Of a stretch of DNA of 64,000 nucleotides, positions 33,792 to 43,900 are shown in pieces. The stretch lies in NCBI RefSeq assembly GCF_008831075.1, contig NZ_WBJX01000005.1, positions 1 to 64,000 of the forward strand, written 5' to 3'. Source of the DNA: Pseudoclavibacter terrae. Its GTDB lineage: Bacteria > Actinomycetota > Actinomycetes > Actinomycetales > Microbacteriaceae. Position numbers and translations under genes: made by a program. The first letter of the stretch is position 1, and every line of letters starts with the position of its first letter. The notes below the pieces were generated by a model. The model worked only from the letters and a program-made list of their open reading frames with translations. It searched no databases and was not told where the DNA came from.

Positions 33792-34607
33792 CTAGACGGC
33801 GTCGGGGACCGGGCGGCCGAGCTGCAGGTGATCGTGGGCGAAGGCGACGGTCTCGCGGAGCATGCGCAGCCGGTCGGCCTCGTTCTTCGCCTTTCGCGTG
33901 TTCACCTCGGCGACGACGTGACCCGACCAGCCGATCGAGGCGAGGTACTGCAGCGTCTCGGCGACAGGCTGCCCTCCCTCGCCCGGCGCGAGGTGCTCGT
34001 CGAAGAGCTTGTCGTTCACGTCGGGCGCCTGGCCATCGCAGAGGTGGATATGCCGCAGCCGGTCGCCGGCCGCCTTCGCCATCTGCAGGGAGTCGCGTCC
34101 CGAGAGCGCGGCGTGCGAGAAGTCGAGGGTGATGGCGTCGCAGTCCATGTCGACGGGGTCGATGCCGGGCTTGTAGGCCTGCAGGGCCCGCCCGGACACC
34201 TTCCACGGGAACATGTTCTCGACGGCGATCTCGGTGCCGGTGTCCGCGTTGATCTCGCGGACGATCTCGAGGAAGTTCTCCGCGTACCCGGACTGCCACC
34301 GGAATGGCGGGTGGACGACGACGGTGGAGGCGCCGATGTCGCGCGCGAGCTCGGCGGAGCGCTGCAGCTTCGTGCGCTGGTCGCGGCCCCACACGAACTG
34401 CGTGAACAGCAGCACGGGGGCGTGGACGGCGAGCACCGGCAGCTGGTACTTGTCGATGAGGCGCTTCAGCGCATCCACGCTCCGCGACGTCTGATCGGTC
34501 GAGATCATGATCTCCATGCCGTCGAAGCCCGCGTCCCTGGCTATCTGGAACGACGTTTCGACAGACTTGGGGAACGTGCAGGAGGTGCTCATGCCGACGG
34601 TGATCAT
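33792..34607 (-). CDS. Sugar phosphate isomerase/epimerase-like TIM-barrel protein
   Basis: The 271-residue protein is a xylose isomerase-like/AP endonuclease 2 family TIM barrel: GFDGMEIMI near residue 30, VVVHPPFRW near residue 98, EIAVENMFPWK near residue 130, LDFSHAALSG and HIHLCDG further on, and VAEVNTRK near the end. The His, Glu and Asp residues are the usual metal ligands. Members isomerise or epimerise sugars such as hydroxypyruvate, tagatose or inosose; the substrate is not determined. It lies 54 nt after the dctR-like gene on the same strand and might be co-transcribed. Confidence 0.82.
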   Translation of the reverse strand: MITVGMSTSCTFPKSVETSFQIARDAGFDGMEIMISTDQTSRSVDALKRLIDKYQLPVLAVHAPVLLFTQFVWGRDQRTKLQRSAELARDIGASTVVVHPPFRWQSGYAENFLEIVREINADTGTEIAVENMFPWKVSGRALQAYKPGIDPVDMDCDAITLDFSHAALSGRDSLQMAKAAGDRLRHIHLCDGQAPDVNDKLFDEHLAPGEGGQPVAETLQYLASIGWSGHVVAEVNTRKAKNEADRLRMLRETVAFAHDHLQLGRPVPDAV

Positions 34608-34661
34608 TTTCCGGAGATTACTCCCCCCGTCTGTCCGAAAGGTGACGACAGCCGGGGCGCC

Positions 34662-35387
34662 TCAGGCGAGACGGTACTCGAGCTCGGGGCGACCCGGGGT
34701 GCCGTACCTGGGGGTGCGATCGGCGGCGGAGGTGTCGACGAGGTGCTCGAGGTAACGACGCGCGGTGACACGGGAGAGCGCCAGCTGCTCGGACAGCTCC
34801 TTCGCGGAGATGCCGGTCCCGGCCTCCAGGGAGCGCAGCGCTGAGATCACGCTCGCGAGGGTCTCGCTCGTCAGCCCCTTTGGGAGGCTCGCCTGCGGTG
34901 TGGACTGGCGGAGGGACGCGAGGGTCTGATCGACCTCGTCCTGGCTGGAGACGACGTGATCGAAGAGCCCGGCCCGGTATTCGCGCAGCGCCTCGAGCTT
35001 CTCCGCGAACGTCTGGAACGTGAACGGCTTCAGCAGGTAGTGGGCGATGCCGAGCGACACCGCCTGCTTGACGGTGGCCGCCTCGCGCACGGCCGTCACG
35101 GCGATGATGTCGACGTCGTGCCCTTCCGCCCGGAGGCGCCTCGCGACGTCGATGCCCGTCGCGTCCGGCATGTTGATGTCGAGGAGGACGACGTCGATGC
35201 GCTCGGTGTCGCCGTGGGCGGATGCGCGGACCGCGAGGAGCGCGGCGGACGCAGTGCCCGCGACGGCGACGGTGCGGAACCCGGGCAGGCGGTCCACGTA
35301 AGAGGCGTGCGCCTGCGCCGTCAGCGGCTCATCGTCCACGATGAGCACGTTCAGTGGAGTCGCCTGCGTCGCCTGCTCATCGTCCAT
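34662..35387 (-). CDS. Response regulator of the CitB/DcuR/DctR family
   Basis: The 241-residue regulator has a receiver domain (about 13-135; LIVDDEPL, phospho-acceptor Asp in VVLLDINMPDATG, Lys in LLKPF) and a C-terminal helix-turn-helix (about 180-235) with AKELSEQLALSRVTARRYLEHL, as in CitB/DcuR. Its start overlaps the kinase gene by 11 nt. Together with the kinase it probably activates the divergent DctA-type transporter in response to external C4-dicarboxylates or citrate. Confidence 0.9.
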   Translation of the reverse strand: MDDEQATQATPLNVLIVDDEPLTAQAHASYVDRLPGFRTVAVAGTASAALLAVRASAHGDTERIDVVLLDINMPDATGIDVARRLRAEGHDVDIIAVTAVREAATVKQAVSLGIAHYLLKPFTFQTFAEKLEALREYRAGLFDHVVSSQDEVDQTLASLRQSTPQASLPKGLTSETLASVISALRSLEAGTGISAKELSEQLALSRVTARRYLEHLVDTSAADRTPRYGTPGRPELEYRLA

Positions 35388-37008
35388 CGGAGGCCTCCCC
35401 GTCGCGCGCAGCCCCGGCGTGCTCAGCGTCCGACGCGCGCAGCGGCAGGCACACCGTGAACGCCGACCCGTCGACCTCGATGCTGCCGCCCGACCGGCGC
35501 ACGGCCTGCCGCACCAGCGCGAGCCCGACCCCGCGCCCCTTGCCGGGCTTGCCGGAGACGCCGAAGTCGAAGATGCGGCCGAGGAACTCCGGGTCGGGTC
35601 CGTCGCCGCTGTCGCTCACCTCGATGAGCATCTCCCCGTCGAGCTCCTCGACGAGCACCCGCACCGCTGGCGCCGGCGTCGTGCGTGCAGCGTCGAGTGC
35701 GTTGTCGATGAGGTTGCCGACGATGGTGATGAGGTCGCGAGCTGTTGCGCTCGCGGGAACCCGCTCGGGCAGGTGCAGCTCGAAGCGCACATCCATCTCG
35801 TCCGCCTGCGCGGACTTGCCGAGGAGCAGGGCCACGAGCACCGGGTCCTCGATGGCCCGCACGAGCCGGTCGGCGAGCTCCTGGCTGACGTCGAGCGTCG
35901 AGCTCGCGAGCCGCATCGCCTCCTCTGGGCGCCCGAGTTCGATGAGGGCGATGATGGTGTGCAGGCGGTTCGCGAACTCGTGGGCCTGCGAGCGCAGCGC
36001 CGCCGCAAGGGTCTGCGAGGTCTCGAGCTCGCCGCTGAGCTCCTCGATGCGGGAGTGGTCGCGCAGCGTGACGACCGTGCCAGCGGAGCGCGGTGCATCC
36101 TGACCTGGCCCGCGGGTCACGACGGCTTCGCTGTTCACGACGAGCACGTGCCGTTCGGTGACGACGATCTCGTCGACGACCGCATCGCCGCGGAGCATGA
36201 CCTCTCGCAGGATATCGGGAGCGGCCAGGTCCTTGACCGGAACCGGGGCGGCCCTCGGGTCGAACGGCGGCAGGCCGAGGTACTCGCCGGCGATCACGTT
36301 GGCGAGCACGATCCTGCCCTTCGGGTCGACGAGCACGAGCCCCTCGTCGATCGATCGGAGCACACCCTCGTAGTAGGCGAACATGCGGGCCAGGTCCTCG
36401 GGGCCCCGGTTGTCGGTCACGCGCCGCAGGTAGCGGCTGAGCGCCCAGGCTCCGGCGCCGCCGATGAGGAGCGCGCCGAGGGCCGACCAGAGGATCAGCG
36501 CGATGCGCGACCCCGTCGCGACGTGCGCGTTCGACACGGTGACGCCGGCCGACACGAGGGCGACCACCTCGCCGTCGTCCCAGATCGGGGCGACGGCTCG
36601 CACCGAGGGGCCCAGCGTGCCCGTGTAGGTCTCCGTGAAGGTCGAGCCGCCGAGCGCGGTGTCGATGTTGCCCTGGAACAGGCGCCCGATCTCCTCGGGG
36701 TTTCGGTGCGTGATGCGCACGCGGTCCGTGTCCATGATCGTGATGAAGTCGACGTCCGTGGAATCGGAGATGACGATCGCGTACGGCTGCAGCGTGCTGC
36801 TCGGGTCTGCGGTCTCCAGCTGCTCGACGACGAACGGGTCGTGGGCGATCGTCTCGGCGACCGCCAGGCTGCGCAGCGCCGCGTCATCCTCCGCCTCGCG
36901 CCGCGCATCCGCCCACACGATGACGACGCCGAGCCCGGTGAGCGCGAGGATCGCGACGAACTGCAGCACGAAGAGGCGCGTCGCGACGCTCCAGCTTGCG
37001 AATCGCAC
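35377..37008 (-). CDS. Sensor histidine kinase of the CitA/DcuS family
   Basis: The 543-residue kinase has a transmembrane helix (about 12-32), an extracytoplasmic PAS-like sensor (about 35-170) containing the IMDTDRVRITHRNPEEIG ligand-pocket motif of CitA/DcuS, a second helix (about 175-197), a cytoplasmic PAS (about 225-325), an H-box LRSQAHEFANRLHTI and an ATPase domain with NLIDNALDA and GRGVGLALV. I start at GTG 37008, immediately after GAGGAGG. Its genes face dctA across 163 bases, the classical arrangement for C4-dicarboxylate sensing. Confidence 0.92.
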   Translation of the reverse strand: MRFASWSVATRLFVLQFVAILALTGLGVVIVWADARREAEDDAALRSLAVAETIAHDPFVVEQLETADPSSTLQPYAIVISDSTDVDFITIMDTDRVRITHRNPEEIGRLFQGNIDTALGGSTFTETYTGTLGPSVRAVAPIWDDGEVVALVSAGVTVSNAHVATGSRIALILWSALGALLIGGAGAWALSRYLRRVTDNRGPEDLARMFAYYEGVLRSIDEGLVLVDPKGRIVLANVIAGEYLGLPPFDPRAAPVPVKDLAAPDILREVMLRGDAVVDEIVVTERHVLVVNSEAVVTRGPGQDAPRSAGTVVTLRDHSRIEELSGELETSQTLAAALRSQAHEFANRLHTIIALIELGRPEEAMRLASSTLDVSQELADRLVRAIEDPVLVALLLGKSAQADEMDVRFELHLPERVPASATARDLITIVGNLIDNALDAARTTPAPAVRVLVEELDGEMLIEVSDSGDGPDPEFLGRIFDFGVSGKPGKGRGVGLALVRQAVRRSGGSIEVDGSAFTVCLPLRASDAEHAGAARDGEASDGR

Positions 37009-37036
37009 GGTTCCTCCTCGGCGTCGATGGGCGGGC

Positions 37037-37153
37037 CGCGTCGGATCTCGCCGCTGCGGGCGCGGTGAGAACAGTATGAACGCAAGTCGCGGCGGCGCTG
37101 TCGGTGAGCGGATGCTCGACCCATCGCTCTCGACGCAGCTCGCGTCGGATCTC
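37037..37153 (+). promoter_or_regulatory. Intergenic control region of dctA with a 13-nt direct repeat
   Basis: CGCGTCGGATCTC occurs at 37037-37049 and again at 37141-37153. A possible -10 TATGAA sits between them at 37075-37080. The repeats are candidate DctR/CitB-type binding sites; the second lies 18 bases before the dctA start, inside the predicted leader. Confidence 0.4.
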
Positions 37154-37171
37154 AACGGAGAGAAGAAGGCA

Positions 37172-38551
37172 ATGGCGCTCACATCTCAAGACCCCAAGGC
37201 CCCGCGCAAGCGCGGGATCGACAAGACTCACTGGCTCTACATCGCCGTCATCATCGCGGTGCTCGCCGGCATCACCGTCGGCCTGGTCCTCCCGGAGTTC
37301 GGGAAGGCCCTCAAGCCCGTAGGCGAGGCGTTCGTGGCGCTCATCAAGATGATGATCGCCCCCATCATCTTCTGCACGATCGTGCTCGGCGTCGGCTCCA
37401 TCGCGAAGGCCGCGACGGTCGGCAAGGTCGGCGGGCTCGCGCTCCTCTACTTCATCACGATGTCGACCTTCGCCCTCGCCATCGGCATGGTCGTCGGCAA
37501 CTTCATCCACCCGGGTGAGGGGCTCAACATCGCGAGCGCCTCCTACGAGGCGGATGCGTCGAAGAGCGAGGGCACGGCCGACTTCCTACTCGGCATCATC
37601 CCGACGTCGCTGTTCTCGTCGCTCACCGACGGCAGCATTCTGCAGGTGCTCTTCGTGGCCCTGCTGCTCGGCTTCGGCCTGCAGAAGATGGGCACGAAGG
37701 CGGCGCCCATCATCGACGCGATCGCGCAGATCCAGGCGCTCGTCTTCCGCGTGCTCGGCATGATCATGTGGGTCGCCCCGGTCGGCGCGTTCGGCGCGAT
37801 CGCCGCGGTTGTCGGAGCCACGGGCATCGACGCGGTCATCGCGCTCGGCACGCTCATGGTCGCCTTCTACATCACGTGCGCGCTCTTCATCGTCGTGGTG
37901 CTCGGCACGCTGCTGTGGCTCGTCGCACGCGTGAACATCTTCAAGCTCATGAAGTTCCTCGGCCGTGAGTACCTGCTCATCGTGTCGACCTCGTCGAGCG
38001 AGGTCGCACTGCCCCGCCTCATCGCGAAGATGGAGCACGTCGGCGTCTCGAAGTCTGTGGCCGGCATCACGATCCCGACCGGCTACTCGTTCAACCTCGA
38101 CGGCACCGCCATCTACCTGACGATGGCGTCGCTCTTCATCGCCAGCGCGATGGGCACGCCGCTGTCCATCGGCGAGCAGGTGTCGCTGCTGATCTTCATG
38201 ATGATCGCCTCGAAGGGCGCCGCCGGTGTCACCGGTGCCGGCCTGGCGACGCTCGCCGGAGGCCTGCAGGCCCACCGCCCCGACCTGGTCGACGGCGTCG
38301 GCGTGATCGTCGGCATCGACCGCTTCATGTCCGAGGCTCGTGCGCTCACGAACTTCACGGGCAACGCGGTCGCGACGGTGCTCGTCGGAACGTGGACGAA
38401 GGAGATCGACAAGCAGCGCGTCGACCTCGTCCTCAGCGGGGGCGCCCCGTTCGATGAGGCGACCATGAACGAGGACGTGCACGGCTCGACCGACCACTCG
38501 CGGGACGCCAAGAGCCAGCAGATCATCGACGAGGAGCGCGTCACCGCGTAG
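37172..38551 (+). CDS. dctA: C4-dicarboxylate/glutamate:cation symporter (DAACS family, DctA-like)
   Basis: The 459-residue protein has eight helices and two re-entrant hairpins expected for the GltPh/DctA fold. The conserved serine-rich HP1 is STSSSEVALPR (about residue 274), and FNLDGTAIYLTMASLFIA in TM7 carries the NxDGT-like cation site; VGIDRFMSEARALTNFTGN is the TM8 signature. The start ATG 37172 is preceded by AGAAGAAGG. Position opposite a CitA/DcuS-type two-component system favours a C4-dicarboxylate over glutamate as substrate, but this is inference. Confidence 0.88.
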   Translation: MALTSQDPKAPRKRGIDKTHWLYIAVIIAVLAGITVGLVLPEFGKALKPVGEAFVALIKMMIAPIIFCTIVLGVGSIAKAATVGKVGGLALLYFITMSTFALAIGMVVGNFIHPGEGLNIASASYEADASKSEGTADFLLGIIPTSLFSSLTDGSILQVLFVALLLGFGLQKMGTKAAPIIDAIAQIQALVFRVLGMIMWVAPVGAFGAIAAVVGATGIDAVIALGTLMVAFYITCALFIVVVLGTLLWLVARVNIFKLMKFLGREYLLIVSTSSSEVALPRLIAKMEHVGVSKSVAGITIPTGYSFNLDGTAIYLTMASLFIASAMGTPLSIGEQVSLLIFMMIASKGAAGVTGAGLATLAGGLQAHRPDLVDGVGVIVGIDRFMSEARALTNFTGNAVATVLVGTWTKEIDKQRVDLVLSGGAPFDEATMNEDVHGSTDHSRDAKSQQIIDEERVTA

Positions 38552-38554
38552 CCT

Positions 38555-38578
38555 CAGCCGCTCAGCCGCTCAGCCGCT
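38555..38578. repeat. Tandem 8-bp repeat (3 copies)
   Basis: CAGCCGCT is repeated three times perfectly, starting three bases after the dctA stop and running directly into the following hairpin. Confidence 0.85.
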
Positions 38579-38636
38579 CAGACCTGTGGGGTGTGCATCC
38601 GTTTCGCGAGAACCGGATGCACACCCCACAGGTCTG
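38579..38636. terminator. Long hairpin between convergent dctA and corA
   Basis: Perfect 23-nt arms (38579-38601 and 38614-38636) flank a 12-nt loop. It lies between convergent genes and probably terminates dctA; corA ends 70 bases further on. Its sequence is unrelated to the 66-nt element family. Confidence 0.75.
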
Positions 38637-38706
38637 TCGGTGGTTTCCGGCGGGCGGGGAGGAGCCAGGCGGGCGAGGTCAGGCGCGGAGTGCGCTGCCG
38701 GGCGCG

Positions 38707-39672
38707 CTACAGCCAGTCGCGTCTCTTGAAGACGAGGTAGAGCACGACCGACGAGCCGATGACGAGGGACACCGAGGCGATGAGGCCCTCGACCTCGTTG
38801 TGGCCGGGGAAGTCGACGTTCATGCCGAAGAATCCGGTGATGGCCGTGGGCACGGCGATGATCGCGGCCCAGCCCGTGACCTTCTTCATGATCTCGTTCA
38901 TCTTGTTGCCCTGCAGGGCGATGCTCGTCTCGATGGCCGTGGAGATGTGCTCCGCGAGCGTCTCGGACCAGTCCGCGGCGAGCGCCGCGTGGTCGCCGAC
39001 ATCGGCGAAGTACGGGTGCAGCTCTGGCGCCACCTTCTCCTCTCCCTGGTGGATGAGGAGCGTGATCACCTCTTTGAGCGGGAGCGTCGCGTGGCGGAGC
39101 TTCGAGACGCTCCGCCGCAGGGTGAACGCGCGTCGCTGCACCTCGCTGGTGTCCGGCCGCTCGCTGAAGAGCCCGTCGCTGAGGGCCTCGATGACCTCGT
39201 CGAGCCGCTCGACGGAGTCGGTGTGGCTGTCGACGACGACGTCGAGGAGCGCCCAGACGAGCCACGGGACCCGGTACGCGGAGAGCTCCTCGTTCTCGTC
39301 GAGGCGCTTCGCGACGGATTCGATGGGGAAGCCGGCCTCGTGCACCGTGATGAGGATGCCCGGCAGGATGAAGGCGGTCAGCCGCGAGATCGTGACGTCG
39401 CCCTGCTCGTCGCAGTGGGAGCTCGACAGCGTGAGCAGCAGGTGGGAGTCGAAACGCGCGAGACGGGGCCGCTCGAGGTGGGATCTCGCGTCTTCGACGG
39501 CGAGCTGGTGCAGCTCGAGGAGCGAGGCCAGCTCGTCCAGGGCGTCTTCTTCGTCGAGCGTGAGGTCGACCCAGACCGTGCAGTCCTCGGATGCGCGGTG
39601 CTCGACGAGGTTCGTCAGCGAGTGCTCGCCGCCGACCCGGTGTCCGTCGCGGTAGAGCCTCGTGGTCTGCAT
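38707..39672 (-). CDS. corA: CorA family magnesium/cobalt transporter
   Basis: The 321-residue protein has a large soluble N-terminal domain (about 1-255), long helices, and two C-terminal transmembrane helices. The first ends in the invariant GMN (FFGMNVDFPG), which forms the selectivity filter of the pentameric channel. I start at ATG 39672 (MQTTRLYRDG), five bases beyond the DUF418 stop, suggesting co-transcription. The C terminus ends with the usual basic KRRDWL. Confidence 0.93.
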   Translation of the reverse strand: MQTTRLYRDGHRVGGEHSLTNLVEHRASEDCTVWVDLTLDEEDALDELASLLELHQLAVEDARSHLERPRLARFDSHLLLTLSSSHCDEQGDVTISRLTAFILPGILITVHEAGFPIESVAKRLDENEELSAYRVPWLVWALLDVVVDSHTDSVERLDEVIEALSDGLFSERPDTSEVQRRAFTLRRSVSKLRHATLPLKEVITLLIHQGEEKVAPELHPYFADVGDHAALAADWSETLAEHISTAIETSIALQGNKMNEIMKKVTGWAAIIAVPTAITGFFGMNVDFPGHNEVEGLIASVSLVIGSSVVLYLVFKRRDWL

Positions 39673-39677
39673 GCGGC

Positions 39678-40895
39678 TTATCGTACGACCGCTCTGGCGG
39701 TCGGTCGCCCGTAGCTGAGTCTCCGGATCGCCCACTCAGCGGGACCCGGCTTGCCCATCCGCTCCAGGAGGACGGCGCCGAGGAGCGTGGCGAGCCAGGT
39801 GCCGGTGCCGATGAGGAACGCGCCGCCGGTGCCAACGGTGGCGCCGAGCCCGATCGACCAGGCCGGCATGATCGCGAGGAAGATGACGGACTGTGCGAGG
39901 TACCCGGACATGGAGCGCCGTCCGAGGGCGGTGAGGGCTCCGAGCACCGGGCCAGGACGGGCCCCTGAGCGCTGCGTGCCGGCGACGATGAGTGCGAAGA
40001 GCGCGGCGTAGCCGGCGCCGGCCAGGATGCCGGTGGCTGCGTGCAGCGAGCCTGCGAGGAACCAGACGGGGCCCGGCTCGAACCCGAGCGCCAGGCCGAG
40101 GGCGAACGGGAGGCCCCCGAGGATGGCGGCCGCGACGCCGCCGATCGCGATGCTGCGGACCGCGCGAGCGTGCTGCCACGGGCGCTCGAGCAGCTGGCTG
40201 CGGGCCATGAGCAGGCCGAGCATCATGGGCGGAAGGACGCCGAGGACGCTGAACGGTGCGAACGCCAGGATCGGGAGGAACTCGCCGGCTCGCGCGAGCT
40301 GAGCGTCGAGCAGGGTCGCGCTCACGGCGGAGGGCATCATCGGGTCGGCCGAGCCACCCACCGCGGCGAGCCCGGACGCCGCCGCGCCGTCCCCGCTCCC
40401 GAAGGCCACGGCGAGCGGTGCCGTGATGCCGAAGACCAGCCAGAGAACCCAGTTCGGCGATCGCATCATGAGGATGAGCACGAATCCGGCGAGCGCGTAG
40501 GTGTGCATGATGTCGCCCATGAAGAGGAGCAGCCCGTGCAGCGCCCCGAAGACGAAGAGCCACAGGTTGCGTCGCACGAGCAGCCGCCTGACGACCGGCC
40601 ATGCCGTGCCGAGCGCCTCCTCGCGCGTCACGAGCTGGTGCAAGCCGTAGGCGAACAGCAGCGAGAACAGCGGGAAACTCCGGTTGTCGATGAACAGCGC
40701 GCCGAGGACATCCGCGACCCGGTCGCCGAGTCCAGCGTCCACCGGACGGAACAGGATGCCCTGCTCCCGGCCGTACAGGTACACGGTGAGGTTCGCGATC
40801 GCGATGAACAGCAGAGCGAACCCGCGGGCCGCATCGGGTGCCAGCGCACGCGCTCCCGTCGCCGTCGGCCGGGGTCCACGAGGAGAATCATGCAT
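39678..40895 (-). CDS. DUF418 domain-containing membrane protein
   Basis: The 405-residue protein has about nine to ten hydrophobic helices, an N-terminal DAARGFALLFIAIANL motif, LFAYGLHQL, and a C-terminal DUF418 domain (about 235-395) with GRRSMSGYLAQSVIF and ERMGKPGPAEWAIRRLSYG, all diagnostic of the YeiB/DUF418 family. These acyltransferase-3-like membrane proteins have no established substrate. It reads into corA with 5 nt between them. Confidence 0.87.
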   Translation of the reverse strand: MHDSPRGPRPTATGARALAPDAARGFALLFIAIANLTVYLYGREQGILFRPVDAGLGDRVADVLGALFIDNRSFPLFSLLFAYGLHQLVTREEALGTAWPVVRRLLVRRNLWLFVFGALHGLLLFMGDIMHTYALAGFVLILMMRSPNWVLWLVFGITAPLAVAFGSGDGAAASGLAAVGGSADPMMPSAVSATLLDAQLARAGEFLPILAFAPFSVLGVLPPMMLGLLMARSQLLERPWQHARAVRSIAIGGVAAAILGGLPFALGLALGFEPGPVWFLAGSLHAATGILAGAGYAALFALIVAGTQRSGARPGPVLGALTALGRRSMSGYLAQSVIFLAIMPAWSIGLGATVGTGGAFLIGTGTWLATLLGAVLLERMGKPGPAEWAIRRLSYGRPTARAVVR

Positions 40896-40947
40896 GCACT
40901 CACGCTATCGAGCGGGGCATTCGGCACACACGCAGACAACTGCCAGG

Positions 40948-40953
40948 TAAAAT
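40948..40953 (+). promoter_or_regulatory. Probable -10 element of the Mrp antiporter operon
   Basis: TAAAAT stands out in an AT-rich patch between the divergent DUF418 and mnhA genes, 39 bases upstream of the mnhA start. An AGGAGG ribosome-binding site lies at 40983-40988. Confidence 0.6.
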
Positions 40954-40992
40954 CTACTTGTCCACACCGCTGCATGAGCTCCAGGAGGCCGA

Positions 40993-43900
40993 ATGATCGC
41001 GTTCCTGGCTATCTTCCTCGGCGCGAGCATCCTCATCCCAGTGCTCCACAGGTGGCTACGGAACGTGACGTTCCTCGCCGCCGCCGCCATCCCCGCCGCC
41101 GCCTTCGTCTGGACTGCGCTGCTCGGCCCGCGCATCCTGAGCGGCGAGGTGCTCGTCGAGAGCGTCCCCTGGATCCCGCAGATCGACGTCGCCATCGCCA
41201 TGCGCATGGACGTGCTGGCGTGGATCATGACGCTCATCGTCACCGGCATCGGCGCGCTCGTGCTCGTCTACTGCGGCCGCTACTTCAAGCCAGACGAGCC
41301 CGACCTCGGGCGCTTCGCCGCGGTGCTGCTGGCGTTCGCGGGCGTCATGTTCGGCCTGGTCCTCGCCGACGACATCTACCTCCTCTTCATCTTCTGGGAG
41401 GCGACGAGCGTGCTCTCGTTCCTCCTCATCGGCCACTACTCGTCGAAGCGCGCGAGCCGCGGTGCCGCCATGCAGGCGCTGCTCGTCACGACGCTCGGCG
41501 GCCTGGCCATGCTCGTCGGCCTCGTCATGCTGCACGCCTCGACCGGCACGACGCTGCTCTCCGAGATCATCGCCAACCCGCCCGAGTTCGACGGGTTCAC
41601 GATCACCGCCGTGATGCTCGTGCTCTCGGGCGCCGTCACGAAGTCGGCACTCGCCCCGTTCCACTTCTGGCTGCCCGCGGCGATGGCCGCTCCCACACCG
41701 GTGAGCGCGTACCTGCACGCCGCGGCCATGGTGAAGGCCGGCATCTACCTCATCGCCCGCCTCGCGCCCGGCTTCGCCGAGATGCCAGGGTGGCGAGAGG
41801 TGCTCGTCACGATCGGCATCGCGACGATGCTCATCGGCGGGTGGCGCTCGCTGCGCCAGCACGACCTGAAGCTGATCCTCGCCTACGGCACCGTCAGCCA
41901 GCTCGGCTTCATGACGATCGTCGTCGCCTTCGGCACGCGGGATGCGGCGCTCGCGGGCCTGGCCATGGTCATCGCGCACGCCTGCTTCAAGGCCGCGCTC
42001 TTCCTCATCGTCGGCATGATCGACCACCGCACGGGAACCCGAGACATCCGCAAGCTGTCCGGGCTCGCGAAGGCGGCGCCCGTCCTGTTCTGGATGACGG
42101 CGCTGGCGATCGCGGCCATGGCCGGCGTGCCCCCGATGTTCACGTTCGTCGCCAAGGAGGCGATCCTCACGGCGCTCCTCGAAGCGGGCGAAGCCGGGAG
42201 CGTGTGGGGGTGGATCGCGCTCATCGGCGTCATCATCGGCACCGTGTTCACGGTCGCCTACTCGGCCCGGTTCCTCCACGGGGCCTTCGCGTCGAAGCCG
42301 GACGTCGAGCGAGTGCGCTACGTACCCGAGCACCTCGACTTCATGTTCTCCCCGCTCATCCTCGTCGCCGCCTCGCTCGGCCTGGGCTTCGCGTCCGGTC
42401 TCGTCGACCCGGTGCTCGCGATGTACGCGGACACCCTGCCAGAGCTTCCCGGCGTCAAGCCGTACCACCTGGCGCTCTGGCACGGATTCGAGCCGGCGCT
42501 CTTCATCACGATCGGCACGTTCATCGTCGGTGGCCTGCTGTTCGTCTGGCGCGCCGGGGTGGCCCGCGCACAGGCGAAGGTGCCTCCGCTCATCGAGTCG
42601 TCCCGCGGCTACTGGACCACGATGCGAGTCGTGGACGTCATCGCGGCGCGCACGACGGCGACGACCCAGCGCGGCTCCCTGCCCTTCTACCTCGCATCGA
42701 TCTTCATCATGTTCGTCGTGGCGTCCGTCTTCACGCTCGTGACCATGGACACCCCCGTCCCGGCCTTCGAGACCGAGATCCGCTGGCAGGAGATCGCGAT
42801 CATCCTGATCATGATCCTCGCGGCCTTCTTCGTGACCACCTCGGAGAAGCGCTTCCAGGGCGTGATCCTCGTCGGCGTCACGGGCTACGGCATGGCCGCC
42901 CTCTTCGCGCTCTCCGGGGCTCCCGACCTCGCCATGACGCAGGCGCTCATCGAGACCATCACGCTCGTCGTGTTCGTGCTCGTGCTGCGCAGGCTTCCCG
43001 CCCGCCACGGCAAGGCCCTCAAGAACCCTGCGTCGTGGCTGCGCTGGCTCATCGGCGGTGCCGTCGGCATCGTCATGGCCGTCGTCGCGTGGATCTCGCT
43101 CGCGTCGCGCCAGGCTCCGACGGACTCCCTGCAGTTCCCCGAGTTCGCGTTCAAGGGCGGGCACGGCTCCAATATCGTGAACGTCACGCTCGTCGACATC
43201 CGCGGCTGGGACACCATGGGCGAGCTCTCCGTGCTGATCGCAGCCGCGACCGGCGTCGCGAGCCTCGTCTACCTCAACAACCGCGGACGCTCCCGAGTCG
43301 ACGCGGCCAGAGGCCCCCGCTTCCTGCGCGCATCCCGACCCGTCACCGAACCCATCGACCTCGCCGCCGTGAGCGCGGCCGGGCAGAAGCTCGGCCGGGC
43401 CGACAAGCTGCAGGGGGAGCGCCGCAAGGTCTGGCTGATCGCAGGCAAGTCGCTCGCCCCGAGCAACCGCTCGATCATCCTCGAGGTCGTCGTCCGGCTC
43501 GTGTTCCACGCGCTGCTCATCGCGTCGCTGTTCCTGCTCTTCACCGGCCACAACACCCCCGGCGGTGGGTTCGCCGGCGGTGCCGTCGCGAGCCTCGCGC
43601 TCGTCGCGCGCTACCTGGCCGGCGGCAGGGCCGAGCTCGACGAGGCGGTGAAGGTGGATGCGGGTCGACTGCTCGGCATCGGCTTCCTGCTCGCGACGCT
43701 CACGGCGCTCGTGCCGATCTTCTTCGGCCAGGCGCCGTTCACCTCCTCCTGGATCGATCAGGAGATCCCTGGCGTCGGCCAGTTCGTCTTCGTGACCTCC
43801 ACCGTGTTCGACATCGGCGTGTACCTCATCGTCATCGCGCTGGTCATCGACATCCTGCGCTCACTCGGTTCGGAGATCGACCTGCAGATCGAACAGGACG

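Noticed and set aside
41056-43551. 831-codon minus-strand open frame across mnhA
   Set aside because: Antisense to a conserved antiporter subunit; composition (Arg, Asp, His, Glu-rich, few hydrophobics) is not protein-like.
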